DNA of 64,000 nt, from positions 248,001 to 312,000 of the forward strand of contig NZ_JBHSBN010000002.1 of NCBI RefSeq assembly GCF_042650605.1. The letters are read 5' to 3'. Made by a program: the position numbers and the translations under genes. Shown here piece after piece: positions 42,105 to 49,550 of the stretch (within the stretch, counting starts at the first letter, position 1; each line of letters opens with the position of its first letter). Source of the DNA: Micromonospora_J zhanjiangensis. GTDB taxonomy: Bacteria; Actinomycetota; Actinomycetes; Mycobacteriales; Micromonosporaceae. The notes under the pieces were generated by a model. The model saw only the letters and a program-made list of their open reading frames with translations, did no database searches and was not told the DNA's origin.

Positions 42105-42398
42105 GTGTACACCGGAACCGCGCTCTTCGACCTGTTGTTGCCCGGGGATTCACGATCGTTGAAGGCCAAACGGTCGTACGTCCGGCCGATCGTGGCCGCG
42201 CTGCGCCGGCTCGAGGTTTCGGTCGCCGAGACCGGAGCGCTCGACCTGCACGGCCGGGCCGAGATCGGGGTGGCGGTGGTGGCCGCCGAGGCCCGGCACG
42301 TCACCGAGGTGCTCGACTCGTGTGAGCGGCTGGTGGCCGCGCGCCCGGAGACCGAGTTGCTCTCCGTCCGCCGCCGCCTCTACGGCGCCGACGACTGA
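42105..42398 (+). CDS. DUF503 family protein
   Basis: A 97-residue protein matching DUF503 (YlxP-like), a small ferredoxin-fold protein usually found just upstream of rbfA: SRSLKAKRSYVRPIVAALRR, then VAETGALDLHGRAEIGVAVV. The function is unknown; its fixed position beside rbfA suggests a ribosome-related role. The GTG at 42105 follows TACCGT (42091-42096) closely, so the message probably has almost no leader. Confidence 0.9.
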   Translation: MYTGTALFDLLLPGDSRSLKAKRSYVRPIVAALRRLEVSVAETGALDLHGRAEIGVAVVAAEARHVTEVLDSCERLVAARPETELLSVRRRLYGADD

Positions 42399-42556
42399 CG
42401 GGTACCGCGCCGCCCGTACCGCGGCGGGGAGGCCGGGGTGGTGGGACGCGCGGGACCCGACCCGCCACGGGTAGTGTTTTCAAACGTCGGCCGGTCGGCG
42501 GGGTGGCGCGACGCGCCAGCGACCGACCGGGAGCAGGACCGTGGAGGTGCGGAGAG

Positions 42557-43045
42557 ATGACGGACCCGGCCAAGGTGCGCCGGCACGCGGAGCGTGTCCG
42601 GGAGCTGGTGGCCTCGGTGGTGCGTACCCAGATCAAGGACCCCCGGTTGGGCATGATCACCATCACCGACGCCCGGATCACGGCTGACCTGCGGGACGCG
42701 ACGGTCTTCTACACGGTGCTCGGTGACAGCGCCGAGCAGGCGTCCACCGCCGCCGCCCTGGAGAGCGCCAAGGGAATGCTGCGCAGCACCGTGGGCAAGG
42801 CCCTCGGCCTGCGGCACTCGCCGACCCTGACGTTCGTCCTGGACAACGTGCAGGACCAGGTCAAGCACATCGACGACCTGTTGGCCGCGGCCCGGTCCGC
42901 GGACGCGGAGGTGCAACGGCGGGCGGCCGGTGCGCAGTACGCGGGCGACGCGCAGCCGTACCGGGTCGAAGCCGACGACGAGGACGACGACGTCGACCAG
43001 GACGACGTCGACGAGGATGACGCCGTGGGCGGGGAACGGCGGTGA
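42557..43045 (+). CDS. rbfA: Ribosome-binding factor A
   Basis: A 162-residue RbfA, a KH-fold protein that matures the 5' end of 16S rRNA. The core is RHAERVRELVASVVRTQIKD, then TITDARITADLRDATVFYTV. The C-terminal 45 residues form an acidic tail (DEDDDVDQDDVDEDD) not present in short homologues. Its ATG is behind GGAGAG. The stop overlaps the next gene by four bases. Confidence 0.96.
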   Translation: MTDPAKVRRHAERVRELVASVVRTQIKDPRLGMITITDARITADLRDATVFYTVLGDSAEQASTAAALESAKGMLRSTVGKALGLRHSPTLTFVLDNVQDQVKHIDDLLAAARSADAEVQRRAAGAQYAGDAQPYRVEADDEDDDVDQDDVDEDDAVGGERR

Positions 43046-44133
43046 CCGGGGGCGCCGGCGGGGCGGGTGGCGCCGCCGTGGCCGACTCCACCGCCACGCC
43101 GTCCACCGCCACGCCGGTGCTCGCGGAGCCGACCGAGGCCGAGTGGGCCGCGGCGGTCGCGGCCGTACGGGCCGTCCCGGCCGACGGACGGATCCTGCTG
43201 ATCTGCCACGTCAATCCCGACGGCGACGCGCTGGGCAGCATGCTCGGCTTCGCCCACGGGCTGCTCCGGCTGGGTCTGGATCGGCTGCAGGCCACCTTCC
43301 CGGGGCCGCCGGAGGTGCCGGAGCCGTTCCGCGGCCTGCCCGGCCTGGAGCTGCTCGTCCCGGCGGACCGGGTCGACCCGGCGCCGGACCTGGTGGTCTG
43401 CTTCGACGCGGCGAGCGAGTCCCGACTCGGCACCCTCGTCGACCGGCTGGACACCGCCGGCACGTCGATCGTGCTCGACCACCACGCCTCCAACACCCGG
43501 TTCGGCGGCATCAACCTCGTCGACCCGCACGCCGCGGCCACCTCGGTCGTCGTCGAGCAGCTGCTCGACCGGCTCGGTGTCCCGCTCGACGTTCGGATCG
43601 CCGAGTGCCTCTATGTGGCGCTGGCCACCGACACCGGTTCGTTCCGGTTCGACGTGACCACCCCGGCGGTGCACCAGATGGCGGCCCGGTTGCTGGCCAC
43701 CGGGTTGCGTCCGGGCGACATCTCGCGGCGGATCTTCGACACCCGGCCGTTCGGCGCGGTCCGCCTCTACGGCGACGTGCTCACCCGGGCCCGGTACGAG
43801 CCGGAGGCCGCCCGCGGTCTCGGCCTGGCCTGGACGTACGCCACCCGGGACGACCTGACCCGGTACGACCAGCGCCCGTACGTGCTGGAGCCGCTGATCG
43901 ACTCGATCCGGTGCACGGCGGAGGCCGACGTGAGCTGCGTGGTGAAGCAGGTCGGCGACGACGAGTGGGCGGTCTCGATGCGCAGCAAGGGCGGGGTGGA
44001 CGTCAGCCGGGTCGCGGTGGCCCTCGGCGGCGGCGGACACCGGTTGGCGGCCGGATTCACCGGTCGGGGCGGCGCCGACGACGTGGTCGCCGCCATCCGG
44101 GCCGAGTTGGACGGCGCGGTCATCAATCCCTGA
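43042..44133 (+). CDS. nrnA: DHH-family oligoribonuclease/pAp phosphatase NrnA
   Basis: A 363-residue DHH/DHHA1 phosphoesterase. The metal-binding sites are CHVNPDGDALGSM, the Asp of VVCFDAASESRL, the DHH triad in VLDHHASNTRFGG and Asp in ATDTGSFRFD. The DHHA1 domain has GGGGHRLAAGF. The enzyme degrades nano-RNA and 3'-phosphoadenosine-5'-phosphate. It overlaps rbfA, as in mycobacteria. The N-terminal 35 residues are an unconserved Ala/Thr-rich extension. Confidence 0.95.
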   Translation: MTGGAGGAGGAAVADSTATPSTATPVLAEPTEAEWAAAVAAVRAVPADGRILLICHVNPDGDALGSMLGFAHGLLRLGLDRLQATFPGPPEVPEPFRGLPGLELLVPADRVDPAPDLVVCFDAASESRLGTLVDRLDTAGTSIVLDHHASNTRFGGINLVDPHAAATSVVVEQLLDRLGVPLDVRIAECLYVALATDTGSFRFDVTTPAVHQMAARLLATGLRPGDISRRIFDTRPFGAVRLYGDVLTRARYEPEAARGLGLAWTYATRDDLTRYDQRPYVLEPLIDSIRCTAEADVSCVVKQVGDDEWAVSMRSKGGVDVSRVAVALGGGGHRLAAGFTGRGGADDVVAAIRAELDGAVINP

Positions 44134-44219
44134 ACCGGCGGCCCGATGTGCGAATTCGGGGACAACTCAGGGGACCCTCGCCCTTACCGACCGCGACGGT
44201 CGGCGTGGACAATTGCGCT

Positions 44220-44624
44220 ATGGAGCAGCCTTCGGAGATCGTCACCGACGCACCTCGGGCCTGGGACCGGCCCGCCGTCTCGGTGCCCGTGCTCGCCGGC
44301 CTGTCCCTGGTGGGCGGCCAGTTCCCCTCGTTCTCGACGCAGGCCAACCTCTACACCCTGGGCACCGGTGGGGTGCTGATCTGGTTCGGGCTGTCGCAGC
44401 GGCCGGCCCGTCGGTCGGAACGCCGGATCGGGTCCGGGGTCATCTGGTGGGTGTTGCCGGTGGCCGTCTTCGGGCTGGTCGAAGGCGCCACCTTCGTGGC
44501 CGGGGCCGGTGACCGGTTCCCGACCTTCTCCCGGCTGGCCGACCCGTGGCTGGAGCACCCGCTGATCCGGTCCGCGGGCTACTTCGCCTGGCTGTCGGCC
44601 TTCTGGGGACTGGTGCGCAGATGA
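44220..44624 (+). CDS. Membrane protein of unknown function
   Basis: A 134-residue protein with about three hydrophobic segments (VSVPVLAGLSLVGG, TLGTGGVLIWFGL and GVIWWVLPVAVFGLVEGATF). No family is recognised. GACAAT at 44208-44213 places the expected transcription start on the A of its ATG. It is followed after 28 bases by a second small membrane protein gene and probably forms a pair with it. Confidence 0.7.
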   Translation: MEQPSEIVTDAPRAWDRPAVSVPVLAGLSLVGGQFPSFSTQANLYTLGTGGVLIWFGLSQRPARRSERRIGSGVIWWVLPVAVFGLVEGATFVAGAGDRFPTFSRLADPWLEHPLIRSAGYFAWLSAFWGLVRR

Positions 44625-44652
44625 CCGGCGGGCCGGGAGAGGCGGGTTAGGC

Positions 44653-44865
44653 ATGTTACGGATCCTCGCGATCAGCGGGTTCGCGGTCGCGCTGCTGCTG
44701 TTCGCCGTCCTGGAGTGGGCGGCCCGCCGGGAGGGTTCCCGCATCCCGACGCTCGGCGCCGCCTGCGGCTACGTCATGCAGTACGAGGTGGGCTCGGTCC
44801 CGGTCGGCCGGATCGGCCTGTTCGGCTTCTGGTGGTGGCTCGGCTGGCACTTCTTCGCCCGCTGA
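44653..44865 (+). CDS. Small two-helix membrane protein
   Basis: A 70-residue protein with two hydrophobic helices: ILAISGFAVALLLFAVLEWA at the N-terminus and GLFGFWWWLGWHFF at the end. It resembles small actinobacterial membrane proteins of unknown function (possibly DUF6186, from memory). A GGAGAGG lies about ten bases before its ATG. Confidence 0.7.
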   Translation: MLRILAISGFAVALLLFAVLEWAARREGSRIPTLGAACGYVMQYEVGSVPVGRIGLFGFWWWLGWHFFAR

Positions 44866-45227
44866 GGCGTGCGGTCTGCGCCGCGCCGGGGCCACCCGTT
44901 ACCGCCCTCCGGCAGATGGTCACCGCGACCGGACCGAAGTCGAGGTGAGGTGGTGCCGGGGGTCCGACCAGGTCTCGTAATTTGGGAATGGTGCGCAGGA
45001 TGTGGACCTGAACGATAACTTGGGTGGTGTCGCCGACGCCGTCGCGGCGCTGGTGACGACGCTGGTGGAAGCCCCACCGGTGGATGCCTCCAGGGTCAGA
45101 CCGACCCGGGCTCACGCCGCCCGGCCGCGGCGCTCCGGCGATCCCGGAGCCGTCGGCGCGGGCGCCCGCAGACCGCCCAGCGGCGGGCCGCCCGGCGCGG
45201 CCCGGCGCACCCTGGAAGGAGTGCCCG
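44866..45227. other. Intergenic stretch without a convincing gene
   Basis: No frame here has a good start, ribosome-binding site or recognisable family. The less GC-rich section around 44960-45030 (including TCTCGTAATTTGGGAATGG and CGATAACTTGGG) may be an upstream control region for the small gene that follows at 45228. Confidence 0.4.
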
Positions 45228-45320
45228 ATGGCGACCAGGACCAAACAGGACAAGACCACCGACGAGGCCCGCGAGCAGGCCCGCCGCGCGCTGCAGACGT
45301 CGATGGACACCCGGCAGTGA
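45228..45320 (+). CDS. Possible 30-residue charged small protein
   Basis: The frame MATRTKQDKTTDEAREQARR continues for ten more residues. It starts at an ATG with an excellent GGAAGGAG ribosome-binding site seven bases upstream. The product is highly charged and probably a single helix. No known family is recognised. The strong start signal is the reason for calling it; codon choice alone is not decisive at this length. Confidence 0.45.
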   Translation: MATRTKQDKTTDEAREQARRALQTSMDTRQ

Positions 45321-45545
45321 GCGACGCCACCGGGCGGTGACGGGCGGGCGCACCCCGCGTCCGCCGTCACCGCCGACATCTGTCGCGACATGGGCTACCC
45401 CGCCGCCGGACGGCCGGCGGTGACCCGGTCCAGATCGTCGCCCGATGCGGGCGGGCCGGCCCTCCGTCGTACCGGCCGTCACTCGAGGATGTAAGCACCA
45501 CTGATCCTTGCAGGCATTACATAGACCGTGTCATGATCTGCGGCG

Positions 45546-46877
45546 ATGAGTCAGCTCGCCGCCTCCGCGTCGCCCGCCCCGGTCGCCTCCGCGCGCCGGA
45601 TCGCCGGGCTGGCGCTACCGGCTCTCGTCGTGCTCGCCGCCGAGCCGCTCTACGTCCTGGTGGACACCGCGGTGGTCGGCCACCTCGGTTCCGTACCGCT
45701 CGCCGCGCTCGCCGTCGGCGGCACGGTGATGACCCTCGCCGCCTGGCTCGGCACCGTCATGGCGTACGGCACGACCGGTCGGTCCGCCCGCCGGTTCGGC
45801 TCCGGCGACCGCGCGGCGGCGGTGGCCGAGGGCGTGCAGACCTCCTGGCTCGCCCTCGCGACCGGGCTGCTGCTCGCGGCCGGCATGCAGGTCGGCGCGG
45901 GGCCGCTGGCCCGCGCCCTCGCCGGCGGCGGCAGCGAGGTGGCCGCGGTCGCCGCGCCCTGGCTCCGGATCGCCGCCCTCGGCATTCCCGGACTGCTGCT
46001 CGCCGCCGCCGGCAACGGCTGGTTGCGCGGCGTCCAGGACACCCGCCGGCCGCTGCTGTTCGTGCTCGTGCCGAACCTGCTCTCCGCGGTGCTCTGCCCG
46101 GTGCTGGTCTACCCGGTCGGCCTCGGGTTGACCGGCAGCGCCGTGGCCAACGCGGCCGCGCAGACCCTCTCCGGCCTGCTCTTCGCCGGGGCGCTGGTGG
46201 CCGAGCGGACCTCGCTGCGGCCCCGGCCGGAGATCATCGGGCGGCAACTCGTGCTCAGCCGCGACCTGCTGGTACGCGGACTGGCCTTCCAGGCCAGTTT
46301 CCTGTCCGCCACCGCGGTCGCGGCCCGGTTCGGTGCCGCCGCGGTCGGCGCCCACCAGATCGCCCTGCAACTGTGGTTCTTCACCGCGCTGCTGCTGGAC
46401 GCCCTGGCCATCGCGGCCCAGTCCCTGGTCGGTGCCGCGCTCGGCGCGGGCGACGCCGCCGGGGCGAGGGACCTGGCCCGCCGGGTGGCGTTGATCGGCG
46501 GCCTGTGCGGGATCGGCTGCGCCGTGCTGATCGGGGCCGGGGCCGGCGTCGTACCGTCCTGGTTCAGCGACGACCCACAGGTACGCGCGCAGGCCGCGGT
46601 CGCCTGGCCCTGGTTCGTGGCGATGCAGCCGCTGGCCGGTGTGGTGTTCGCCCTGGACGGCGTGCTGATCGGCGCCGGCGACGTGCGGTACATGCGCAAT
46701 CTGACCATCGTCGCCGCGCTCGGGGCGTTCCTGCCGGCGATCTGGACCGCCTACGCCCTGGACCTCGGCATCGGCGGGATCTGGGCGGGCCTGACCCTGT
46801 TCGTGGTGGCCCGGCTGGTAGCCCTGCTGCTGCGGCTGCGCTCGGGTCGCTGGGCGGTCGTCGGCGCCGAGCGGTGA
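45546..46877 (+). CDS. MATE-family efflux transporter (DinF-type)
   Basis: A 443-residue MATE transporter with about twelve helices. Signatures include LALPALVVLAAEPLYVLVDT, PWLRIAALGIPGLLLAAAGN and GAHQIALQLWFFTALLLDAL. It exports drugs or other cations by Na+ or H+ antiport. A DinF-type MATE gene following nrnA is conserved in mycobacteria (dinF), which supports orthology. The ATG at 45546 lies soon after an AT-richer upstream stretch (45495-45540) that probably holds its promoter. Confidence 0.93.
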   Translation: MSQLAASASPAPVASARRIAGLALPALVVLAAEPLYVLVDTAVVGHLGSVPLAALAVGGTVMTLAAWLGTVMAYGTTGRSARRFGSGDRAAAVAEGVQTSWLALATGLLLAAGMQVGAGPLARALAGGGSEVAAVAAPWLRIAALGIPGLLLAAAGNGWLRGVQDTRRPLLFVLVPNLLSAVLCPVLVYPVGLGLTGSAVANAAAQTLSGLLFAGALVAERTSLRPRPEIIGRQLVLSRDLLVRGLAFQASFLSATAVAARFGAAAVGAHQIALQLWFFTALLLDALAIAAQSLVGAALGAGDAAGARDLARRVALIGGLCGIGCAVLIGAGAGVVPSWFSDDPQVRAQAAVAWPWFVAMQPLAGVVFALDGVLIGAGDVRYMRNLTIVAALGAFLPAIWTAYALDLGIGGIWAGLTLFVVARLVALLLRLRSGRWAVVGAER

Positions 46878-46960
46878 CCGGCGGCCGGCCACGACGGCGG
46901 CGGGGCCGTGGCGCGGGCACCGGGGCGGGCGGCCGGTGCGGCGTCTGGCAGGCTGGGCGG

Positions 46961-47845
46961 GTGAACGCGGACGGTCTGGTGGTGGTCGACAAACCGGGCG
47001 GCATGACCTCGCACGACGTGGTGTCCCGGATCCGGCGGTTGGCCCGGACCCGCCGGGTCGGTCACGGCGGGACGCTCGACCCGATGGCGACCGGCGTGCT
47101 GGTGATCGGGGTGGGCCGGGCGACCCGGCTGCTGACCTACGTCATCGGCGCCGGCAAGGGCTACACCGGCACGATCCGGTTGGGCCAGTCCACCGTCACG
47201 GACGACGCCGAGGGCGAGGTGGTCGCGACCGTCCCGGCCGGCGGGCTCGGCACCGACGAGATCCACGCCGCCCTCGACCCGCTGCGCGGCGAGGTGGACC
47301 AGGTGCCGAGCGCGGTCAGCGCCATCAAGGTCGACGGCCGGCGGGCCTACAAGCGGGTACGGGACGGCGAGGCGGTCGAACTGGCGGCCCGCCGGGTGAC
47401 GATCTCCCGCCTGGACGTCCTGGCGGTGCGCCGCGACCGGCCGGACGTGGTGGACGTGGACGTCGCGGTGACCTGCTCGTCCGGCACGTACGTGCGGGCC
47501 GTCGCCCGCGACCTGGGCGCGGCGCTCGGGGTGGGCGGTCATCTCACCGCGCTGCGGCGCACCGCCGTGGGCGGCTTCACCCTGGCCGAGGCCGCCACCC
47601 TGGACGAGTTGGCGGAGCGGGCGCCCGAGGTGGTCAACCTGTCGCTCGCCGACGCGGCGCGACGGTTCTTCCCGCAGCGGGCGGTCGACGCCGACGAGGC
47701 GAAGGTGCTGTCCCACGGCGGCCCGCTCGACCCGGCCGGAATCTCCGGTCCGTACGCGGTGTTCGACCCGGCGGGTGGGTTGATCGCTATCGTCAGCGAG
47801 CGGGCCGGCCGGGCCCGGGCGGAGGTCGTGCTCGCGCCGGCCTGA
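46961..47845 (+). CDS. truB: tRNA pseudouridine-55 synthase TruB
   Basis: A 294-residue TruB, which makes pseudouridine 55 in tRNA. The beginning GLVVVDKPGGMTSHDVV and the catalytic Asp40 in HGGTLDPMATGVLVIG are standard. KGYTGTIRLGQSTVTDDAEG and YVRAVARDLGAALG also match. The C-terminal region FFPQRAVDADEAKVLSHGG is the actinobacterial form. CAGGCT at 46949-46954 places the expected transcription start on the G of the GTG at 46961. Confidence 0.96.
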   Translation: MNADGLVVVDKPGGMTSHDVVSRIRRLARTRRVGHGGTLDPMATGVLVIGVGRATRLLTYVIGAGKGYTGTIRLGQSTVTDDAEGEVVATVPAGGLGTDEIHAALDPLRGEVDQVPSAVSAIKVDGRRAYKRVRDGEAVELAARRVTISRLDVLAVRRDRPDVVDVDVAVTCSSGTYVRAVARDLGAALGVGGHLTALRRTAVGGFTLAEAATLDELAERAPEVVNLSLADAARRFFPQRAVDADEAKVLSHGGPLDPAGISGPYAVFDPAGGLIAIVSERAGRARAEVVLAPA

Positions 47846-47946
47846 ACCGGGCGCGTCGACGGCCGGCCGGGACCGGCGCGCGGCTCGGCCGAGAATGGCG
47901 GGCGGCGTCGGACGGGACCACGGTGAGCGGCAGGAGGAGCGGCAGG

Positions 47947-48894
47947 ATGCAGCGGTGGCGGGGGTACGCGGCGGCGCCCGGGGGTTGGGGCCGCTCGGTG
48001 GTCACCATCGGGGTGTTCGACGGAGTGCACAAGGGGCACCAGGCGACCATCGGACACGCCGTGGAACGGGCCAAGGAACTCGGCGTGCGGTCGGTGGTGG
48101 TGACCTTCGACCCGCATCCGTCCGAGGTGGTCCGCGCCGGTTCGCACCCGGCGGTGCTGACCGAGCCCGCCCGCAAGGCCGAGTTGATCGAGGCACTCGG
48201 CGTCGACGTGCTGTGTGTGGTGCCGTTCACCCCGGATTTCTCCCGGCTGCCGGCCGAGGCGTTCGTGCACGACGTGCTGGTGGAGCACCTGCACGCCGCG
48301 CTGGTCGTGGTGGGGGAGAACTTCCGGTTCGGCCACCGGGCGGCGGGCGACGTGCCGATGCTGAAGCGGCTGGGGCGCACCTTCGGGTTCGGCGTCGAGG
48401 GCGGTCCGCTGATCGCCGAGGGTGGCCGGGTCTTCTCCTCGACGTACATCCGGTCCTGCGTCGACGCGGGTGACGTGGCGGCGGCGGCCGCCGCCCTGGG
48501 CCGGCCGCACCGGCTGGAGGGCGTGGTGGTGCGCGGCGACCAGCGCGGTCGGGAGCTGGGTTTTCCGACCGCCAACCTGCTCTGCCACCGGTACGCGGCC
48601 GTGCCGGCGGACGGGGTGTACGCGGCCCGGCTGGTCCGGCCCGGCCCGCGCCGGGACCGGGACCCGTTGATGGGGCTGCCGGCGGCGGTGTCGATCGGGA
48701 CGAATCCCACGTTCTCCGGGCTGGAGCGCCGGGTCGAGGCGCACGTCCTGGACTTCTCGGGTGATCTCTACGGCGAGCGGCTGGCCCTGGACTTCGACGC
48801 CCATCTACGCGGGCAGCTCCGGTACGACAGCGTCGAGCCGCTGATCGCCCAGATCGGCCGGGACGTCGAACGGACCCGTGAACTGCTCGGTTGA
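47947..48894 (+). CDS. ribF: Bifunctional riboflavin kinase/FAD synthetase
   Basis: A 315-residue RibF that turns riboflavin into FMN and FAD. The nucleotidyl-transferase half has VVTIGVFDGVHKGHQATI and STYIRSCVDAGDV. The C-terminal riboflavin-kinase half has GRELGFPTANLL, the FPTAN motif, and AVSIGTNPTF. The ATG at 47947 is preceded by AGGAGG, though another short AGG sits right beside it. It follows truB, as in other actinobacteria, and ends at a clear terminator. Confidence 0.96.
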   Translation: MQRWRGYAAAPGGWGRSVVTIGVFDGVHKGHQATIGHAVERAKELGVRSVVVTFDPHPSEVVRAGSHPAVLTEPARKAELIEALGVDVLCVVPFTPDFSRLPAEAFVHDVLVEHLHAALVVVGENFRFGHRAAGDVPMLKRLGRTFGFGVEGGPLIAEGGRVFSSTYIRSCVDAGDVAAAAAALGRPHRLEGVVVRGDQRGRELGFPTANLLCHRYAAVPADGVYAARLVRPGPRRDRDPLMGLPAAVSIGTNPTFSGLERRVEAHVLDFSGDLYGERLALDFDAHLRGQLRYDSVEPLIAQIGRDVERTRELLG

Positions 48895-48895
48895 G

Positions 48896-48925
48896 CGGTC
48901 ACCCCGCCCTTGCGTGGGGTGACCG
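48896..48925 (+). terminator. Intrinsic terminator after ribF
   Basis: CGGTCACCCC (48896-48905) pairs perfectly with GGGGTGACCG (48916-48925) around a ten-base loop, directly after the ribF stop. There is no T-tract. Confidence 0.75.
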
Positions 48926-48938
48926 GCTGACGGGCTGG

Positions 48939-49040
48939 TAACCTGACAGGGACGTCGGACGACCGACGAGGGGCCTCGCGTGCCTGCACGACGCCGCGGG
49001 TGCGAGGTTTTCTAGCGAAACCCACCGAAACAGGGAGAAA
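48939..49040 (+). promoter_or_regulatory. rpsO promoter and structured leader
   Basis: TAACCT (48939-48944) is a good -10, giving a leader of about 90 bases. Within it GCCTCGC (48973-48979) can pair with GCGAGG (49002-49007), enclosing a GC-rich interior. An A-rich stretch with CAGGGAG follows before the ATG. S15 genes in several bacteria carry autoregulatory leaders; that this one does so is inference. Confidence 0.5.
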
Positions 49041-49310
49041 ATGGCGCTCGACCAGGAAGCCAAGAGCAAGATCCGTCAGGAGTACGCGACCGCCGAGGGT
49101 GACACCGGTTCGCCGGAGGTCCAGGTGGCCGTGCTGACCAAGCGGATCGCCGACCTCACCGAGCACCTCAAGGTGCACAAGCACGACCACCACAGCCGGC
49201 GCGGCCTGCTGCTGCTGGTCGGCCGTCGTCGTCGGCTGCTCAACTACATGCAGAAGAAGGACATCAGCCGCTACCGGTCGCTGATCGAGCGACTCGGCCT
49301 GCGGCGGTGA
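49041..49310 (+). CDS. rpsO: 30S ribosomal protein S15
   Basis: An 89-residue S15 of standard length. TGSPEVQVAVLTKRIADLTE, KHDHHSRRGLLLLVGRRRRL and KDISRYRSLIERLGLRR are the conserved segments that bind 16S rRNA. A CAGGGAG ribosome-binding site precedes the ATG. It lies between ribF and pnp in the widely conserved order. Confidence 0.98.
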   Translation: MALDQEAKSKIRQEYATAEGDTGSPEVQVAVLTKRIADLTEHLKVHKHDHHSRRGLLLLVGRRRRLLNYMQKKDISRYRSLIERLGLRR

Positions 49311-49315
49311 CGCGG

Positions 49316-49355
49316 GCGGGGGAGCGGAGGCCATGACAGGCAACCGCTCCCCCGC
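49316..49355 (+). terminator. Terminator between rpsO and pnp
   Basis: GCGGGGGAGCGG pairs perfectly with CCGCTCCCCCGC (12 base pairs) across a 16-base loop, five bases after rpsO. It may also serve as an RNase target in the rpsO-pnp transcript, as is known in E. coli. The remaining 195 bases to pnp hold its leader and a GAAGGAG site placed somewhat far (12 bases) from the ATG. Confidence 0.75.
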
Positions 49356-49550
49356 CGCGTTCCACCCGTAACAGAAACAGGGGTCAGCGCGACCACCCGA
49401 CGGGGAGCCGGATCAGCGCACCGGTCCTCGGTAGTGGCCCCCGGGCCGACCGGCACCAGCCGGCACCCCGGGCGCTTCGATCGAAGACCGGCCGCCTGAG
49501 CAGCTCCGGCGAGGTCGTGGGCCCCACGACCGAAGGAGTACGTCACACCG

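Noticed and set aside
44940..45227. Plus-strand frame beginning near the GTG/ATG cluster at 44985-45002
   Set aside because: No ribosome-binding site, Arg/Pro/Gly-rich tail typical of non-coding frames, and it overlaps the better-supported small gene at 45228.
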